This document shows, piece after piece, positions 18,862 to 27,116 of a stretch of 64,000 nt of DNA (position 1 is the first letter of the stretch; every line of letters starts with the position of its first letter). A program made the position numbers and the translations under genes. The notes under the pieces were generated by a model, which saw nothing but the letters and a program-made list of their open reading frames with translations, made no database searches and was not told where the DNA came from. Location: positions 310,001-374,000 of the forward strand of contig NZ_AP023182.1 of the NCBI RefSeq assembly GCF_013426915.1. The letters are read 5' to 3'. The stretch comes from Paraburkholderia sp. PGU19. Its GTDB lineage: Bacteria; Pseudomonadota; Gammaproteobacteria; Burkholderiales; Burkholderiaceae.

Positions 18862-19179
18862 TCAGTGATGTAAGGTGAATACTGCCGCAGATTCACACGA
18901 CTTCCTGAAGGCAGTCGCGCGACCGTAGGTCTGGTGACAACCAACCGCCAGAACTGCTCGGTGGCTCAAATAGCATACTGTCAGGTCGGCTTGCGAAGCA
19001 TCACGCTCGGTATCAAACTCACCAGTAGCACCGACCTGTCCAAGCAGTTTGGCCGCTCTATCGAGTCCGATTCCAGACAGATGAGCGATCTGATGAAACT
19101 CGAACCACGCGGTATTTTTATCCAGCTTGCCGTGAATTGTCCTGCTGCTAGACGCGCAGACATATTGGACCGTCGTCAT
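18862..19179 (-). CDS. RhuM-like small protein (copy 2)
   Basis: 105 residues, clearly paralogous to the protein at 2603-2917: both open with a short segment ending QYVCASSSR or KYVCASSSR, share AWFE(F/L)HQ(I/V)AHL, AAKLLxQ, and end SHRAV(L/V)AVG-x6-RATAFR. It resembles only the N-terminal domain of Virulence_RhuM. It starts 15 bases after the Lrp stop with GTAGGGG before ATG 19179, so is likely co-transcribed with that regulator. Function unknown. Confidence 0.6.
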   Translation of the reverse strand: MTTVQYVCASSSRTIHGKLDKNTAWFEFHQIAHLSGIGLDRAAKLLGQVGATGEFDTERDASQADLTVCYLSHRAVLAVGCHQTYGRATAFRKSCESAAVFTLHH

Positions 19180-19194
19180 CCCCTACGTGCGCCA

Positions 19195-19686
19195 TTAGTC
19201 GTCGTCTTCTGCCAGCAGCTTTTCGAGCGGCACAGTCTGCTTGACGAAGGGTGACCGAATCACGATATAACTGAAGTACTTCTCGATTCCGATATTGCGG
19301 TCCACCAGCTTTTCGATGACTTCCTGATAGTGTCCGATGTTCTTAACGATGGACTTCAGCAGGTAGTCGTATCCCCCGCTGACCAGGTGGCACTCCGTAA
19401 TCTCTTCGAAGTCCCGCAGGTTCGCTTCAAAGCGCGTGAAGTCTTCGCGCCGGTGGTCGCGGAGCATGATTTCGGTGAACACGGTCACCGTGCTGGTTAG
19501 CTTGGCCAGGTTCAAGTGTGCCCCATAGCCAGAGATGATTCCCGCTGCTTCGAGGCGCTTCACGCGTTGCAGACAAGGGCTTGCCGACAACCCGACAGCA
19601 CTGGCGAGGTTGGCGTTCGTCATGTTGCCGCTCTTCTGCAGTTCGGCAAGGATTTTGATGTCGGTCCGGTCAAGCTTTTGTCGCAT
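19195..19686 (-). CDS. Lrp/AsnC-family transcriptional regulator
   Basis: 163 residues. The N-terminal winged helix (LDRTDIKILAELQKSGNMTNANLASAVGLS broken here by domain turns, then PCLQRVKRLEAAGII) is followed by the RAM ligand domain (ECHLVSGGYDYLLKSIVKN). Such proteins form octamers and respond to amino acids. Neighbours are gabD downstream of it in the island and HAD genes upstream; it may control either. Domain identification is firm, targets are inference. Confidence 0.9.
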   Translation of the reverse strand: MRQKLDRTDIKILAELQKSGNMTNANLASAVGLSASPCLQRVKRLEAAGIISGYGAHLNLAKLTSTVTVFTEIMLRDHRREDFTRFEANLRDFEEITECHLVSGGYDYLLKSIVKNIGHYQEVIEKLVDRNIGIEKYFSYIVIRSPFVKQTVPLEKLLAEDDD

Positions 19687-19736
19687 ATCGTGCTTGTTCG
19701 AATTGGCTGGTGTGTCAATCGAGGACGACCTTCCTA

Positions 19737-20459
19737 TCAGCGAGCCAGGTCCTCGTGGTGCGCCTTGACCAGTTGAGCCATACTCGTGAACTTGTAATCA
19801 ACGGGTGGCTCGACAGAGTATTTCATGTTTGCGCCGGCGCCGCGCTGCTCGTAGCGTCGCTGAATCCAACATGAACGAAGTTGCAGCTCGCTAGCAGGTT
19901 GATGGTCATGGTAGACGCTATCTGCAACGTGCAGCGTATCTTCCTTACTAACACCCATTGAGGCGAGCGTGGAGAAAAGATATTCGAAGTTGTTTCGTGA
20001 AGGTTTGTACGAACCCACGTCCTCAGCCGTCACGATGGCATCAAAGTCGACAGCAAGCTTCTCATTTGTGTTCCTGAAGCTACGGTTGTCGACATTGGAG
20101 ACGACAACCAGCTTGAAGTATTTCTTCAGATATTGAAGCGTACTTGCCGAGTCTGGGAATGCAGGCCAGTCTCCGATTGAGGCGCCGTAGGCAACAGCCT
20201 CCTCCCAGCGATACGGCACACTCCACTCCTCTGCCAGTCGTTTGAACACAACCTGAAGCAAGCGGTCATACGGCATGGCCGGCGTGACTTTTTGCTGATA
20301 CGACTCGTGGCGGGCGTGAGCTTCGAGAATCTCATCGCGCGTGAGAGGTTCGGGAACGCGAGACGCCAACTCCGACAGACCCGATGTGATACCCGACTCC
20401 CAGTCAATGAGAGTCCCATAGCAGTCAAATGTGAGTGCCTTGAAATCCGTCAAAGCCAC
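19737..20459 (-). CDS. HAD hydrolase, haloacid dehalogenase type II (copy 1)
   Basis: 240 residues. Motif I is [11 protein letters not shown] with the nucleophilic Asp, motif II VVSNVDN, motif III SYKPSRNNFEY, and the acidic motif VADSVYHDH. The cap-domain length fits (S)-2-haloacid dehalogenase-like enzymes, many of which act on other substrates. It starts at a GTG (20459) with AGGGGG 4 bases upstream. A paralogue of the same length lies upstream at 20578-21300, more than half identical by eye. Confidence 0.85.
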   Translation of the reverse strand: MALTDFKALTFDCYGTLIDWESGITSGLSELASRVPEPLTRDEILEAHARHESYQQKVTPAMPYDRLLQVVFKRLAEEWSVPYRWEEAVAYGASIGDWPAFPDSASTLQYLKKYFKLVVVSNVDNRSFRNTNEKLAVDFDAIVTAEDVGSYKPSRNNFEYLFSTLASMGVSKEDTLHVADSVYHDHQPASELQLRSCWIQRRYEQRGAGANMKYSVEPPVDYKFTSMAQLVKAHHEDLAR

Positions 20460-20577
20460 AACGCCCCCTGTGTTTCAGTCGCCTGCAATCAATCGTAGCC
20501 GCCCCAAATGATCTCGTCTGCCTCGAAAGCGCGAAAACGCTCGCGGTATCAACGCTGACGAGACTACATTGTCTGAC

Positions 20578-21300
20578 TTATTTGGCCAGCGCTTCCTGGT
20601 GTGCCTTCGCAAGGTCGGCCATGCTGTTGAAACGGAAGTCGATGTTGGGCTGCGAACCCGGATCCATGGTCGCACCGAAACCCGGCTGCGAGTGACGGCG
20701 ATAAATCCAGCACGATGCCAGGCCGAACTCGTTCGCGGGCTTGTGGTCATGAAAAAGGCTTTCTGCAGTGTGCAGAATCTTTTCCTTCTTGATACCACGA
20801 TCCCCGAGCTTTTCGAGCATGTACTCGAAGTTGCGCGGCGACGGTTTGTACGAACCCACGTCTTCTGCGGTGATGATGGCATCGAACTCGACCTTCAGCT
20901 TGGCGTTGCTGTAGGTGAAGCTCTCGTTGTCGATGTTCGACAGAATGACGAGCTTGAAATGCTTCTTCAAGTATTGCAGCGCTTCGGCACTGTCTTCAAA
21001 CGCCGGCCAGTTCTGCACCGAACGACCATAGGCGACGCATTCGTCGTGCGTGAACGGCAGACCCCATTCCTCGGCCAGACGCTTGTAGACGATAGGCAGA
21101 AGTTCCTGGTAGCGTTTCGCCGGCGTGTACTTCTGCTGCGACGACTCGTGGCGGGCGTGCGCCTCCAGTACCTGGTCTCGCGTGAGCGGTGTCTTGGCGC
21201 GGTCCAGCAAGGTCTTCAGGCCCTGGAAGATGCCGGTCTCCCAGTCAATCAATGTGCCGTAGCAGTCAAACGTAAGGGTGTTGAAGTCGGTCAGTTTCAC
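20578..21300 (-). CDS. HAD hydrolase, haloacid dehalogenase type II (copy 2)
   Basis: 240 residues with [13 protein letters not shown] (motif I), [10 protein letters not shown] (motif II), [11 protein letters not shown] (motif III) and [14 protein letters not shown]. The frame opens at 21381, but GTG 21300 is preceded by AGAGGA at 7 bases and gives the same length and N-terminus (KLTDF) as copy 1, so I start there. The tandem pair is separated by 117 bases. A duplication with likely different substrate preference; the natural substrate is unknown. Confidence 0.85.
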   Translation of the reverse strand: MKLTDFNTLTFDCYGTLIDWETGIFQGLKTLLDRAKTPLTRDQVLEAHARHESSQQKYTPAKRYQELLPIVYKRLAEEWGLPFTHDECVAYGRSVQNWPAFEDSAEALQYLKKHFKLVILSNIDNESFTYSNAKLKVEFDAIITAEDVGSYKPSPRNFEYMLEKLGDRGIKKEKILHTAESLFHDHKPANEFGLASCWIYRRHSQPGFGATMDPGSQPNIDFRFNSMADLAKAHQEALAK

Positions 21301-21662
21301 GGGTATTCCTCTCGGGTGTCCAGATGGAGAGTTCAGTTTATTCAGGGCCAGCAGCAAGCAGAACTTTAATCGAGGGACCAAAAAGCAACTTTCACCGTCC
21401 CGAGTTATGACGGCAGCAGGTTCTGCTGCCGTTTCCCGTCCGCTCCGAAACGTAAGTGTTTTCCCGTACGCACAGGTCGGGAACTACCATTGGAACCGCC
21501 TCTGCGCAAGAACCTTGCCCAATTTCCCTATCTCGCTCTCGTCCGTCGAGCCCTCACGCCTCCTGCTCGACAACTACGAAGCGCGAGCGAGCTTTCCATA
21601 CGTTCAACGGGAAGACAGCCGTCGTCGAATATCGCAGATTCGGTCATTTTGGAGGAACCAAG
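21301..21662. other. Divergent intergenic region
   Basis: 362 bases between HAD copy 2 and the DMT exporter, transcribed outward in both directions. It holds the ribosome site of the HAD gene (just above 21300) and GGAGG before 21663. I see no gene or clear operator. Confidence 0.5.
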
Positions 21663-22580
21663 ATGACCGCTATCGGCGTGGTCGTAACCGTCTTGATGTG
21701 GAGCACGCTTGCAACCAGCGTCGGCCTCTTGCATGGCACGCCCACCTTGTTCGTCAACGGCGTCGCACTGACAATTGGCGGCATCATCGGTCTACCGTGG
21801 GTGCGTCATTGGAAAATGCCGCTTGCGCTCCTTCTCGCCGGCAGCGGTCTGATGTTCGCTTACCACGTCATCTATTTTTATGCGCTGCAACTTGGTGACC
21901 CCATCGGTGTGAGCCTTGTGCATTATCTGTGGCCAATCATCATCGTGTGCCTAACCGCCCGAATGGCGCCCACGGAGCGGAAACCCCACTTCCTACTCGC
22001 GAGCGCGCTCCTTGGCTTCGGCGGAGCGGCCGTCACCTGCTGGTCGGTCCGAGTACCTCTGCTGTCGCATGACGGTCCGCCTTCGATGAGTTCACACGTG
22101 ATAAGGGAAGTTGTCGCGTATCTGCTCGCGCTGCTGTCAGCATTTGCGTGGGCCGCGTACTCGGTACTCGGAAAACGATTCAACTCGCTTTCAAGCTTGT
22201 CGGTCGGCGCTTTTTCGCTTCCTGCAGGACTGGCGTGCCTCGCGATGTACTTCTACACCAGCGACTGGCCACGGTTGACTGCGCGAGACTGGCTCGTTTT
22301 GGTCTACATGGGCGTCGGCCCTATGGGTACAGCGTTCTACTTGTGGGATTCTGCGATGAAAAAGGGCAATACAGGCCTAACGGCAGCGTTGAGTTACGCC
22401 ACGCCTGTGCTTTCAACCATTTTCCTTGCACTACATTCTGCGCATCCGTTGCCGGCTACCTTATGGCTGGGAGTTGCAATGGTCACCACCTCGGTTGTCA
22501 TCGTCCGGGCTCGACGGCGGCCGCGCATGACAAGATCGTCCGCAGAATCACCGTCCAGCGTGTCCCCGGTGAATCGCTGA
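21663..22580 (+). CDS. DMT-superfamily (EamA) transporter, YddG-like
   Basis: 305 residues with about ten hydrophobic segments in two EamA repeats (first GVVVTVLMWSTLATSVGLL, second repeat from VVAYLLALLSAFAWAAYSVLGKRF). YFYALQLGDPIGVSLVHYLWP resembles the YddG aromatic amino-acid exporter group. GGAGG lies 8 bases before ATG 21663; the frame itself opens further upstream without homology. Probably an exporter of amino acids or related metabolites; substrate unproven. Confidence 0.82.
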   Translation: MTAIGVVVTVLMWSTLATSVGLLHGTPTLFVNGVALTIGGIIGLPWVRHWKMPLALLLAGSGLMFAYHVIYFYALQLGDPIGVSLVHYLWPIIIVCLTARMAPTERKPHFLLASALLGFGGAAVTCWSVRVPLLSHDGPPSMSSHVIREVVAYLLALLSAFAWAAYSVLGKRFNSLSSLSVGAFSLPAGLACLAMYFYTSDWPRLTARDWLVLVYMGVGPMGTAFYLWDSAMKKGNTGLTAALSYATPVLSTIFLALHSAHPLPATLWLGVAMVTTSVVIVRARRRPRMTRSSAESPSSVSPVNR

Positions 22581-22723
22581 GTCCATGCGATGCATCCGGT
22601 CGCGTCGCTATTCCGGGCAACGAAGGGCACGCCGGAGGCGCGATTTTCTACTGATAAATTGACGGCTCGCAAACTCCATGTTGCCGGATGTCGTGGCATC
22701 GTAGGTCTCCAGACAATTGATCC

Positions 22724-22760
22724 CGCATCCGCTTCAAAATCATCAAATCGCGGGTTTTTT
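22724..22760 (+). terminator. Weak terminator-like hairpin
   Basis: CCCGC and GCGGG about 23 bases apart followed by six T (ending near 22760). The stem is short and the loop long, so this is only a candidate end for the DMT transcript. Confidence 0.3.
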
Positions 22761-22777
22761 CCTACGTTCGATAGGTT
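22759..22777. promoter_or_regulatory. Possible degenerate TTCCTAC palindrome before the LivJ-type gene
   Basis: TTCCTAC-GTTCG-ATAGGTT matches the perfect left arm and spacing of the 12007 site but only part of the right arm. It is about 60 bases before ATG 22838. It may place this binding protein in the PucR regulon; chance is not excluded. Confidence 0.3.
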
Positions 22778-22837
22778 GCCCGGAAACCATGGCTGAATTA
22801 GTCTGATCGCTCATCAGTCTAAAACTTTGGAGACACA

Positions 22838-23956
22838 ATGCGCCTGACCATAACAATGGCTGTTTTAACAGCCGCCGGCTTCGTCGCTTCAGCAAACGCC
22901 CAAACCGTCGTCACTATCGGTCACTCGGCTCCGCTTACGGGACCGCAGGCGCCAAACGGGAAGGACAATGAGAACGGAGCGCGTCTTGCAATCGACGAGT
23001 TGAACAAGGCTGGTGTCAGTGTCGGCGGTCAAAAGGTGACCTTCAAACTGGACTCAGAAGACGACCAGGCTGACCCGAAAGTTGGTGTTCAGGTCGCCCA
23101 AAAAATGGTCGACGGCGGCGTAGTCGCGGTGATGGGTCCGTACAACTCGGGCGTCGCTATCCCGGCCTCAAAGGTGTACAACACGGCGGGAGTTCCGATG
23201 CTGCCCGTTGCCTCGAATCCTGCCCTGACCAAGCAAGGCTTCAAGAACATCTTCCGTATTGGCGCAAGTGATGAGCAACTGGGTGGCACAATGGGCCAGT
23301 TCGCAGCCAAGACGCTGAAGGCGAAGACCGCTGCAGTTATCGATGACCGTACGGCGTACGGCCAGGGAGTTGCTGAGCAATTCGTGAAGGAAGCCAAAGC
23401 CAACGGAATCCAGATCATCGACCAGCAGTTCACCAACTCGTCGGCCACTGACTTCCTCGGCATTCTCACCAGCATCAAGTCCAAAAACCCTGACGTTATT
23501 TTCTTCGGTGGCTACGCCTCGCAAGGCGCGCCGATGGCAAAGCAAATGAAGGGGCGTGGCTTGCGCGCCAAGTTGCTCGGTGGCGACGGTATCTGCTCGG
23601 CCGATATGGGCAAGGTTGCTGGCGAGGCGGCATCCATTGTCTACTGCGCGCAAGGTGGCGTCTCGCTGGATAAAACGCCGGCCGGCCGCGAATTCCTGCA
23701 GAAATACAAGGCCGCCTACAACACCGATACGCAGGTGTACGCGGTTAGCTACTATGACGGCGTCAAACTGCTGGCCGATGCGATGGTCAAGGCTGGCACC
23801 ACGACCGATAAAGCGAAAATTACTGTCCAACTGGCCAAGACCGACTACAAAGGCGTGGCGGGAACGTACTCCTTCGATGCGGACGGCGACCTGAAGGGTG
23901 CACCGACCACCGTGTATGTCATCAAGAACGGCCTGCCGGTGCCCTACGGTCAGTGA
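22838..23956 (+). CDS. Branched-chain amino-acid-type ABC substrate-binding protein (LivJ family)
   Basis: 372 residues, exported: signal peptide of about 21 residues ending FVASANAQ. The mature part follows Peripla_BP_6 order: VTIGHSAPLTGPQAPNGKD, GVVAVMGPYNSGVAIP, IDDRTAYGQGVAEQF and YDGVKLLADAM. Members bind branched-chain or other amino acids, amides or small organics. No permease or ATPase genes are adjacent, so it is an orphan here and must use a transporter encoded elsewhere, or is a remnant of a larger set. Confidence 0.88.
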   Translation: MRLTITMAVLTAAGFVASANAQTVVTIGHSAPLTGPQAPNGKDNENGARLAIDELNKAGVSVGGQKVTFKLDSEDDQADPKVGVQVAQKMVDGGVVAVMGPYNSGVAIPASKVYNTAGVPMLPVASNPALTKQGFKNIFRIGASDEQLGGTMGQFAAKTLKAKTAAVIDDRTAYGQGVAEQFVKEAKANGIQIIDQQFTNSSATDFLGILTSIKSKNPDVIFFGGYASQGAPMAKQMKGRGLRAKLLGGDGICSADMGKVAGEAASIVYCAQGGVSLDKTPAGREFLQKYKAAYNTDTQVYAVSYYDGVKLLADAMVKAGTTTDKAKITVQLAKTDYKGVAGTYSFDADGDLKGAPTTVYVIKNGLPVPYGQ

Positions 23957-23968
23957 AGTTGATAGCGT

Positions 23969-24125
23969 AGCTACGAATCACACATCAAGATCACCCACAC
24001 GATTTCTACTGTCGGAGTCCATACCGGCGGAGAGGTGTTCCGCATCGTCACCAGCGGACTTCCTCGTCTGCCGGGCGACTCCACCGTGAAGCGTCGCGCA
24101 TGGCTGAAAGAGAACGCAGACGGCG
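23969..24125 (+). pseudogene. Proline racemase-family N-terminal remnant
   Basis: Reading from 23969 gives ISTVGVHTGGEVFRIV, SGLPRLPGDS and KRRAWLKENAD, the first 50 residues of proline racemase/hydroxyproline-epimerase-type proteins (usual length above 310). No ATG opens it, and homology stops where the IS6-like tail begins. A broken gene, next to a D-amino-acid-type oxidase that would fit hydroxyproline or proline catabolism. Confidence 0.6.
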
Positions 24126-24254
24126 CGGCGCAGTTACGATTTCCGGTATCGAACTGATGCATCGCATCCGCAAACGTCAGTTCGACCTCACCAAACTGCC
24201 TCTCAAGGATACCGCTGCGCCCGTTCTCTGGAATGCCGTTCTTTCTGCATCTTG
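24126..24254 (+). pseudogene. IS6-type transposase C-terminal remnant
   Basis: In a frame different from the racemase remnant, AVTISGIELMHRIRKRQF followed by KDTAAPVLWNAVLSAS and a stop at 24252-24254 matches the C-terminal end of IS6-family transposases as I remember it. Only about 42 residues remain. It abuts the racemase fragment directly, so an insertion plus deletion explains the loss of both. Confidence 0.55.
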
Positions 24255-24315
24255 AAGCAACCCATCAACGAGCCGCGATTCCTCTCTATCTTTTCTTTGC
24301 ACCACAGCCTTTAAG

Positions 24316-25533
24316 TCATCTCGCACCGTAGAAATGACGGTACTGCCACGCAGCCTGCCTCATCAACTCGTCGTCGGGCCACGGGCCGGTTCCAAATCTG
24401 CCTGGCGAAAGAGGCGCCAGATCAATAGGAGGTGCGCCGTCGACGATCCACGCGGCAAGCGCATCCCCCAGTGCCGGGGCAATGGAGAGTCCCGCGACAT
24501 TGCAACCGCTCGCGAAGTAAAACCCCTGAATTGCGGGCGCGGGTCCGACGATGTGCTGGCCATCGGCCGTCATCGTTGGCAGCCCACCACGATGCTCGCG
24601 AACGACTGCCTTCAGAAGGACCGGAAGCTGGGCCTCTACGTCCAGAGCGTAGTGCCAGAGAACCTTGGCATCGAGCGACAGATCCTTGATGTCAAAGTTG
24701 GCGTCAAAGCTACTCATGTCGAAGAATCTCGGGTCATCCTCGTAGACTCCCCAGAGAAATCCTCCGTCGCAAGGTCTCATATACACCGCAGCATCCATAA
24801 TTCGGATCATCGGCAATTCGGCTCGGGCATCAGACACTGGCTCGGTGACGAACAACTGCTGCGCTGTCGTAACGAGAGGAACTCGAATTCCGCTGGCTTC
24901 GGCCACTTGTCGCGTCCAGGCGCCGGCTGCATCGACGACGATAGGGGCTCGGATGCGGCCGCACGTGGTGTCGACCCCGCTCACCTCGCCGTTCGCAATC
25001 AGGATGCGCGTAACCGCAGTGTTCGGTAGTAACACTGCACCGTTTGCCTGCGCGGCACGAGCGAAGCCGACGGCAAGTTGAGCGGGATTGAAATACATAT
25101 CGTCGCCGATGTGCATCGCCGCAACGACTCCCGTCGTTTGAAGAAACGGGTTGAGCCGGTGGGCCGTGTCGAGGGAGACTTCTTCCACGTCCAGGTCGTG
25201 GCGCCGGCCGCGCAGGATGTCTTCCTGAATGACCTCGGCGTCCACCGGTCGCCGGGCGACCTTGAGGCTGCCCGACTGCACCCAATCCAGAGGCTGACCG
25301 GTGTCCGCAGAGAATTGCCTGATCCTGGAAGCTGCCAGCTTGATCAGGTCGATCATCAAGTCGCTCTTGCGCATGCAACTGACCATGCCAGCCGCTCGCG
25401 GAGAGGTCTGTGAGCCGATTTCGAGCCGCTCGAGCAGCGCGACCCGATGGGTGCCCCGCTGCGCCAGGTAGTAGGCAGTCGCCGCTCCAAGCGCGCCTGA
25501 GCCGATGACGATCACATCTGCGGATTCGACCAT
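24316..25533 (-). CDS. FAD-dependent amino-acid oxidase/dehydrogenase (DAO family)
   Basis: 405 residues with an N-terminal Rossmann dinucleotide motif VIVIGSGALGAATAYYLAQRG split over the first 25 residues, a DAO core (QTSPRAAGMVS, VVDAAGAWTRQVAEASG) and the C-terminal FAD contact (FASGCNVAGLSIAPALG). The group includes sarcosine, glycine and D-hydroxyproline oxidases or dehydrogenases. The adjacent racemase remnant hints at proline/hydroxyproline catabolism. Cytoplasmic, single gene, transcribed away from the porin scar. Confidence 0.85.
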   Translation of the reverse strand: MVESADVIVIGSGALGAATAYYLAQRGTHRVALLERLEIGSQTSPRAAGMVSCMRKSDLMIDLIKLAASRIRQFSADTGQPLDWVQSGSLKVARRPVDAEVIQEDILRGRRHDLDVEEVSLDTAHRLNPFLQTTGVVAAMHIGDDMYFNPAQLAVGFARAAQANGAVLLPNTAVTRILIANGEVSGVDTTCGRIRAPIVVDAAGAWTRQVAEASGIRVPLVTTAQQLFVTEPVSDARAELPMIRIMDAAVYMRPCDGGFLWGVYEDDPRFFDMSSFDANFDIKDLSLDAKVLWHYALDVEAQLPVLLKAVVREHRGGLPTMTADGQHIVGPAPAIQGFYFASGCNVAGLSIAPALGDALAAWIVDGAPPIDLAPLSPGRFGTGPWPDDELMRQAAWQYRHFYGAR

Positions 25534-26166
25534 CGCTGCGTCTCCTGTCCGTCACGGCGCTCGAGCCGTCAGGCGAAAGTGCGCTTGCCTCATGATATAC
25601 CTTGGAACAAAGACGAAAGAGGTCGCGAGCTAACGGATGGCCGTTTGCTGGGTGGAGCCGACGTTTGAACGTCCCAGCGACGGTGCATGCAAATGAGGCT
25701 TCATGACCGGATGCCGTCCCATGTAATTCGGCCGCGCAGCCTGAAGCTCGCAACCCGGTGACCGGCAGCGAGCGACCCGATCCGGTCCGTGGATCCCGAG
25801 CTCAACGGCAGCTTCCGGAAGCTGTCCAGTCGTTGAAATGCAAGTCTCAACCGGTTCTGTTTCACGTCCTCGTTGTGCCAGGCGCGCGCTGGATTGAGGA
25901 CACCTTCCATAGAAGAAACACCGCGCGAACACAGGTATTCGTTGGTATCCGTTGCGACTGGTTGTCGCATTCAGCATGCTTAACAAACAATTTATAGTTG
26001 AGCTGTCTGCGTTGGCTCCTTCCTCGCAGTCCAATCCCCGTCGGCAAGCGCGTTCATGAGGGCCGTGTCCGGTTTTCCGGGTTGTCGCCCGACGTGCCGC
26101 CTGAGGTGATCCGGCGCTCCCATCAGCTTCGTCAGTTCCTGGCTACACCATCAACAAGAGGTAACC
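25534..26166. other. Intergenic region without a supported gene
   Basis: 633 bases upstream of the DAO oxidase. Several open frames exist but none shows family similarity, plausible composition or a ribosome site. The last 20 bases carry AGAGG before the small frame at 26167. Confidence 0.5.
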
Positions 26167-26319
26167 GTGAAATACATCAACCGCATCGCAGCGTCGGCAT
26201 CGCTCGTGGTAGTCGCTTTCGGTCTCGTAACGTTCACCCAGATCAAGTTCTTTCCGTCGACCGCCGACAACAACCCGGTCGCGCGTGTCGTTCTCAACAT
26301 CGAGTCCTGGACCAGCTAG
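26167..26319 (+). CDS. Small putative membrane protein, unrecognised
   Basis: A GTG start with AGAGG 6 bases upstream opens about 50 residues: KYINRIAASASLVVVAFG is a hydrophobic membrane segment or signal anchor, then a short polar tail ending in a TAG at 26317-26319. I do not recognise it. It lies antisense to nothing functional and ends 70 bases from the truncated porin end, so it could also be the head of a gene cut by the same rearrangement. Confidence 0.35.
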   Translation: MKYINRIAASASLVVVAFGLVTFTQIKFFPSTADNNPVARVVLNIESWTS

Positions 26320-26389
26320 TGAAACGGGCGCTCTGGCGGGGGCGTCCCTGGTCGGCCATGCCGAGCGTGGGTCAGGGCCCTTTACCCTT

Positions 26390-27054
26390 CCAGTAGTCAC
26401 TGCACCAAGTGCGTTCGCGCCTGGATTCGTCACGTTCAGATAGGCCGTGCCGAGCGTCAGTCCGCCAACCGTATAGCTGGCGCCGACGCTCTGCGCATTG
26501 TTCGTCGATATCTGCCCCGGATTGTTCGAGAACGCGTATGTCGCACCGACGCGGAATTCACCAAAATTCGCGCTGTTGAATTGCACTGCATTGTTGAGCC
26601 GGAATGCGTTGTCCGTATTGTCGTTGTCGTAGGGATGCTCGAACAAAAAGCCGCCCCAATTGCCATTCGCGGTCAGCGGCGCAAGGTATTCGACCAGCGA
26701 ATCGTACTGCCGTCCAAATGTCAGCGCGCCAACATCGGCGCGAGCCAGGCCGACATAGGCCTGGCGCCCGAACAGCCGGCCGCCTTCCATTAAATGTCCC
26801 GAACTGAGGTCTACGCCGTTTTCCAGCTGAAACACCGTCGTCAGTCCACCGCCAAGATCTTCGAAACCCTTGAGTCCCCAGCGGCTACCCTGTGCCGCAC
26901 CGCTCATCATTTCCCACAATGCGTGACCACGCACGTTGCTGGTGTAATTTATCCCCTCGTCGGCCAGTCCATACAGCGTGACAGTGCTTTGTGCTCAAGC
27001 AGGCGCAAGCGCCATCCCCGCCAGCAATCCGGCAAACATGTGTGTCGTTTTCAA
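26390..27054 (-). pseudogene. General porin, nonsense-interrupted and truncated
   Basis: The reading KTTHMFAGLLAGMALAPA is a porin signal peptide (TTG at 27054 or ATG 27039), but the next codon at 26997-26995 is TGA; in frame after it come QSTVTLYGLADEGINY, GSRWGLKGFEDLGGGL, GRLFGRQAYVGLA, FGRQYDSLVEYLAPL and PYDNDNTDNAFRLNN. Homology to Burkholderia porins ends near 26393, leaving less than two thirds of the barrel. Dead by both a stop at the signal cleavage point and a lost C-terminus. Confidence 0.8.
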
Positions 27055-27116
27055 TTGATGTCTCGAATGTCGTTACATGTTTCCGTGGCGGACGAACAAG
27101 AACGTCCGCGTTAGCG

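Noticed and set aside
20086..20095. A further TGTCGACA occurrence
   Set aside because: It is inside HAD copy 1 coding sequence with no AT-rich flank, so probably chance.
25630..26034. Minus-strand frame upstream of the DAO oxidase
   Set aside because: No motif or ribosome site; Cys/Arg-rich composition unlike neighbours.
26161..26166. GTAACC before the small frame at 26167
   Set aside because: No CGAA at 16 bases, so not a SigF-type promoter.
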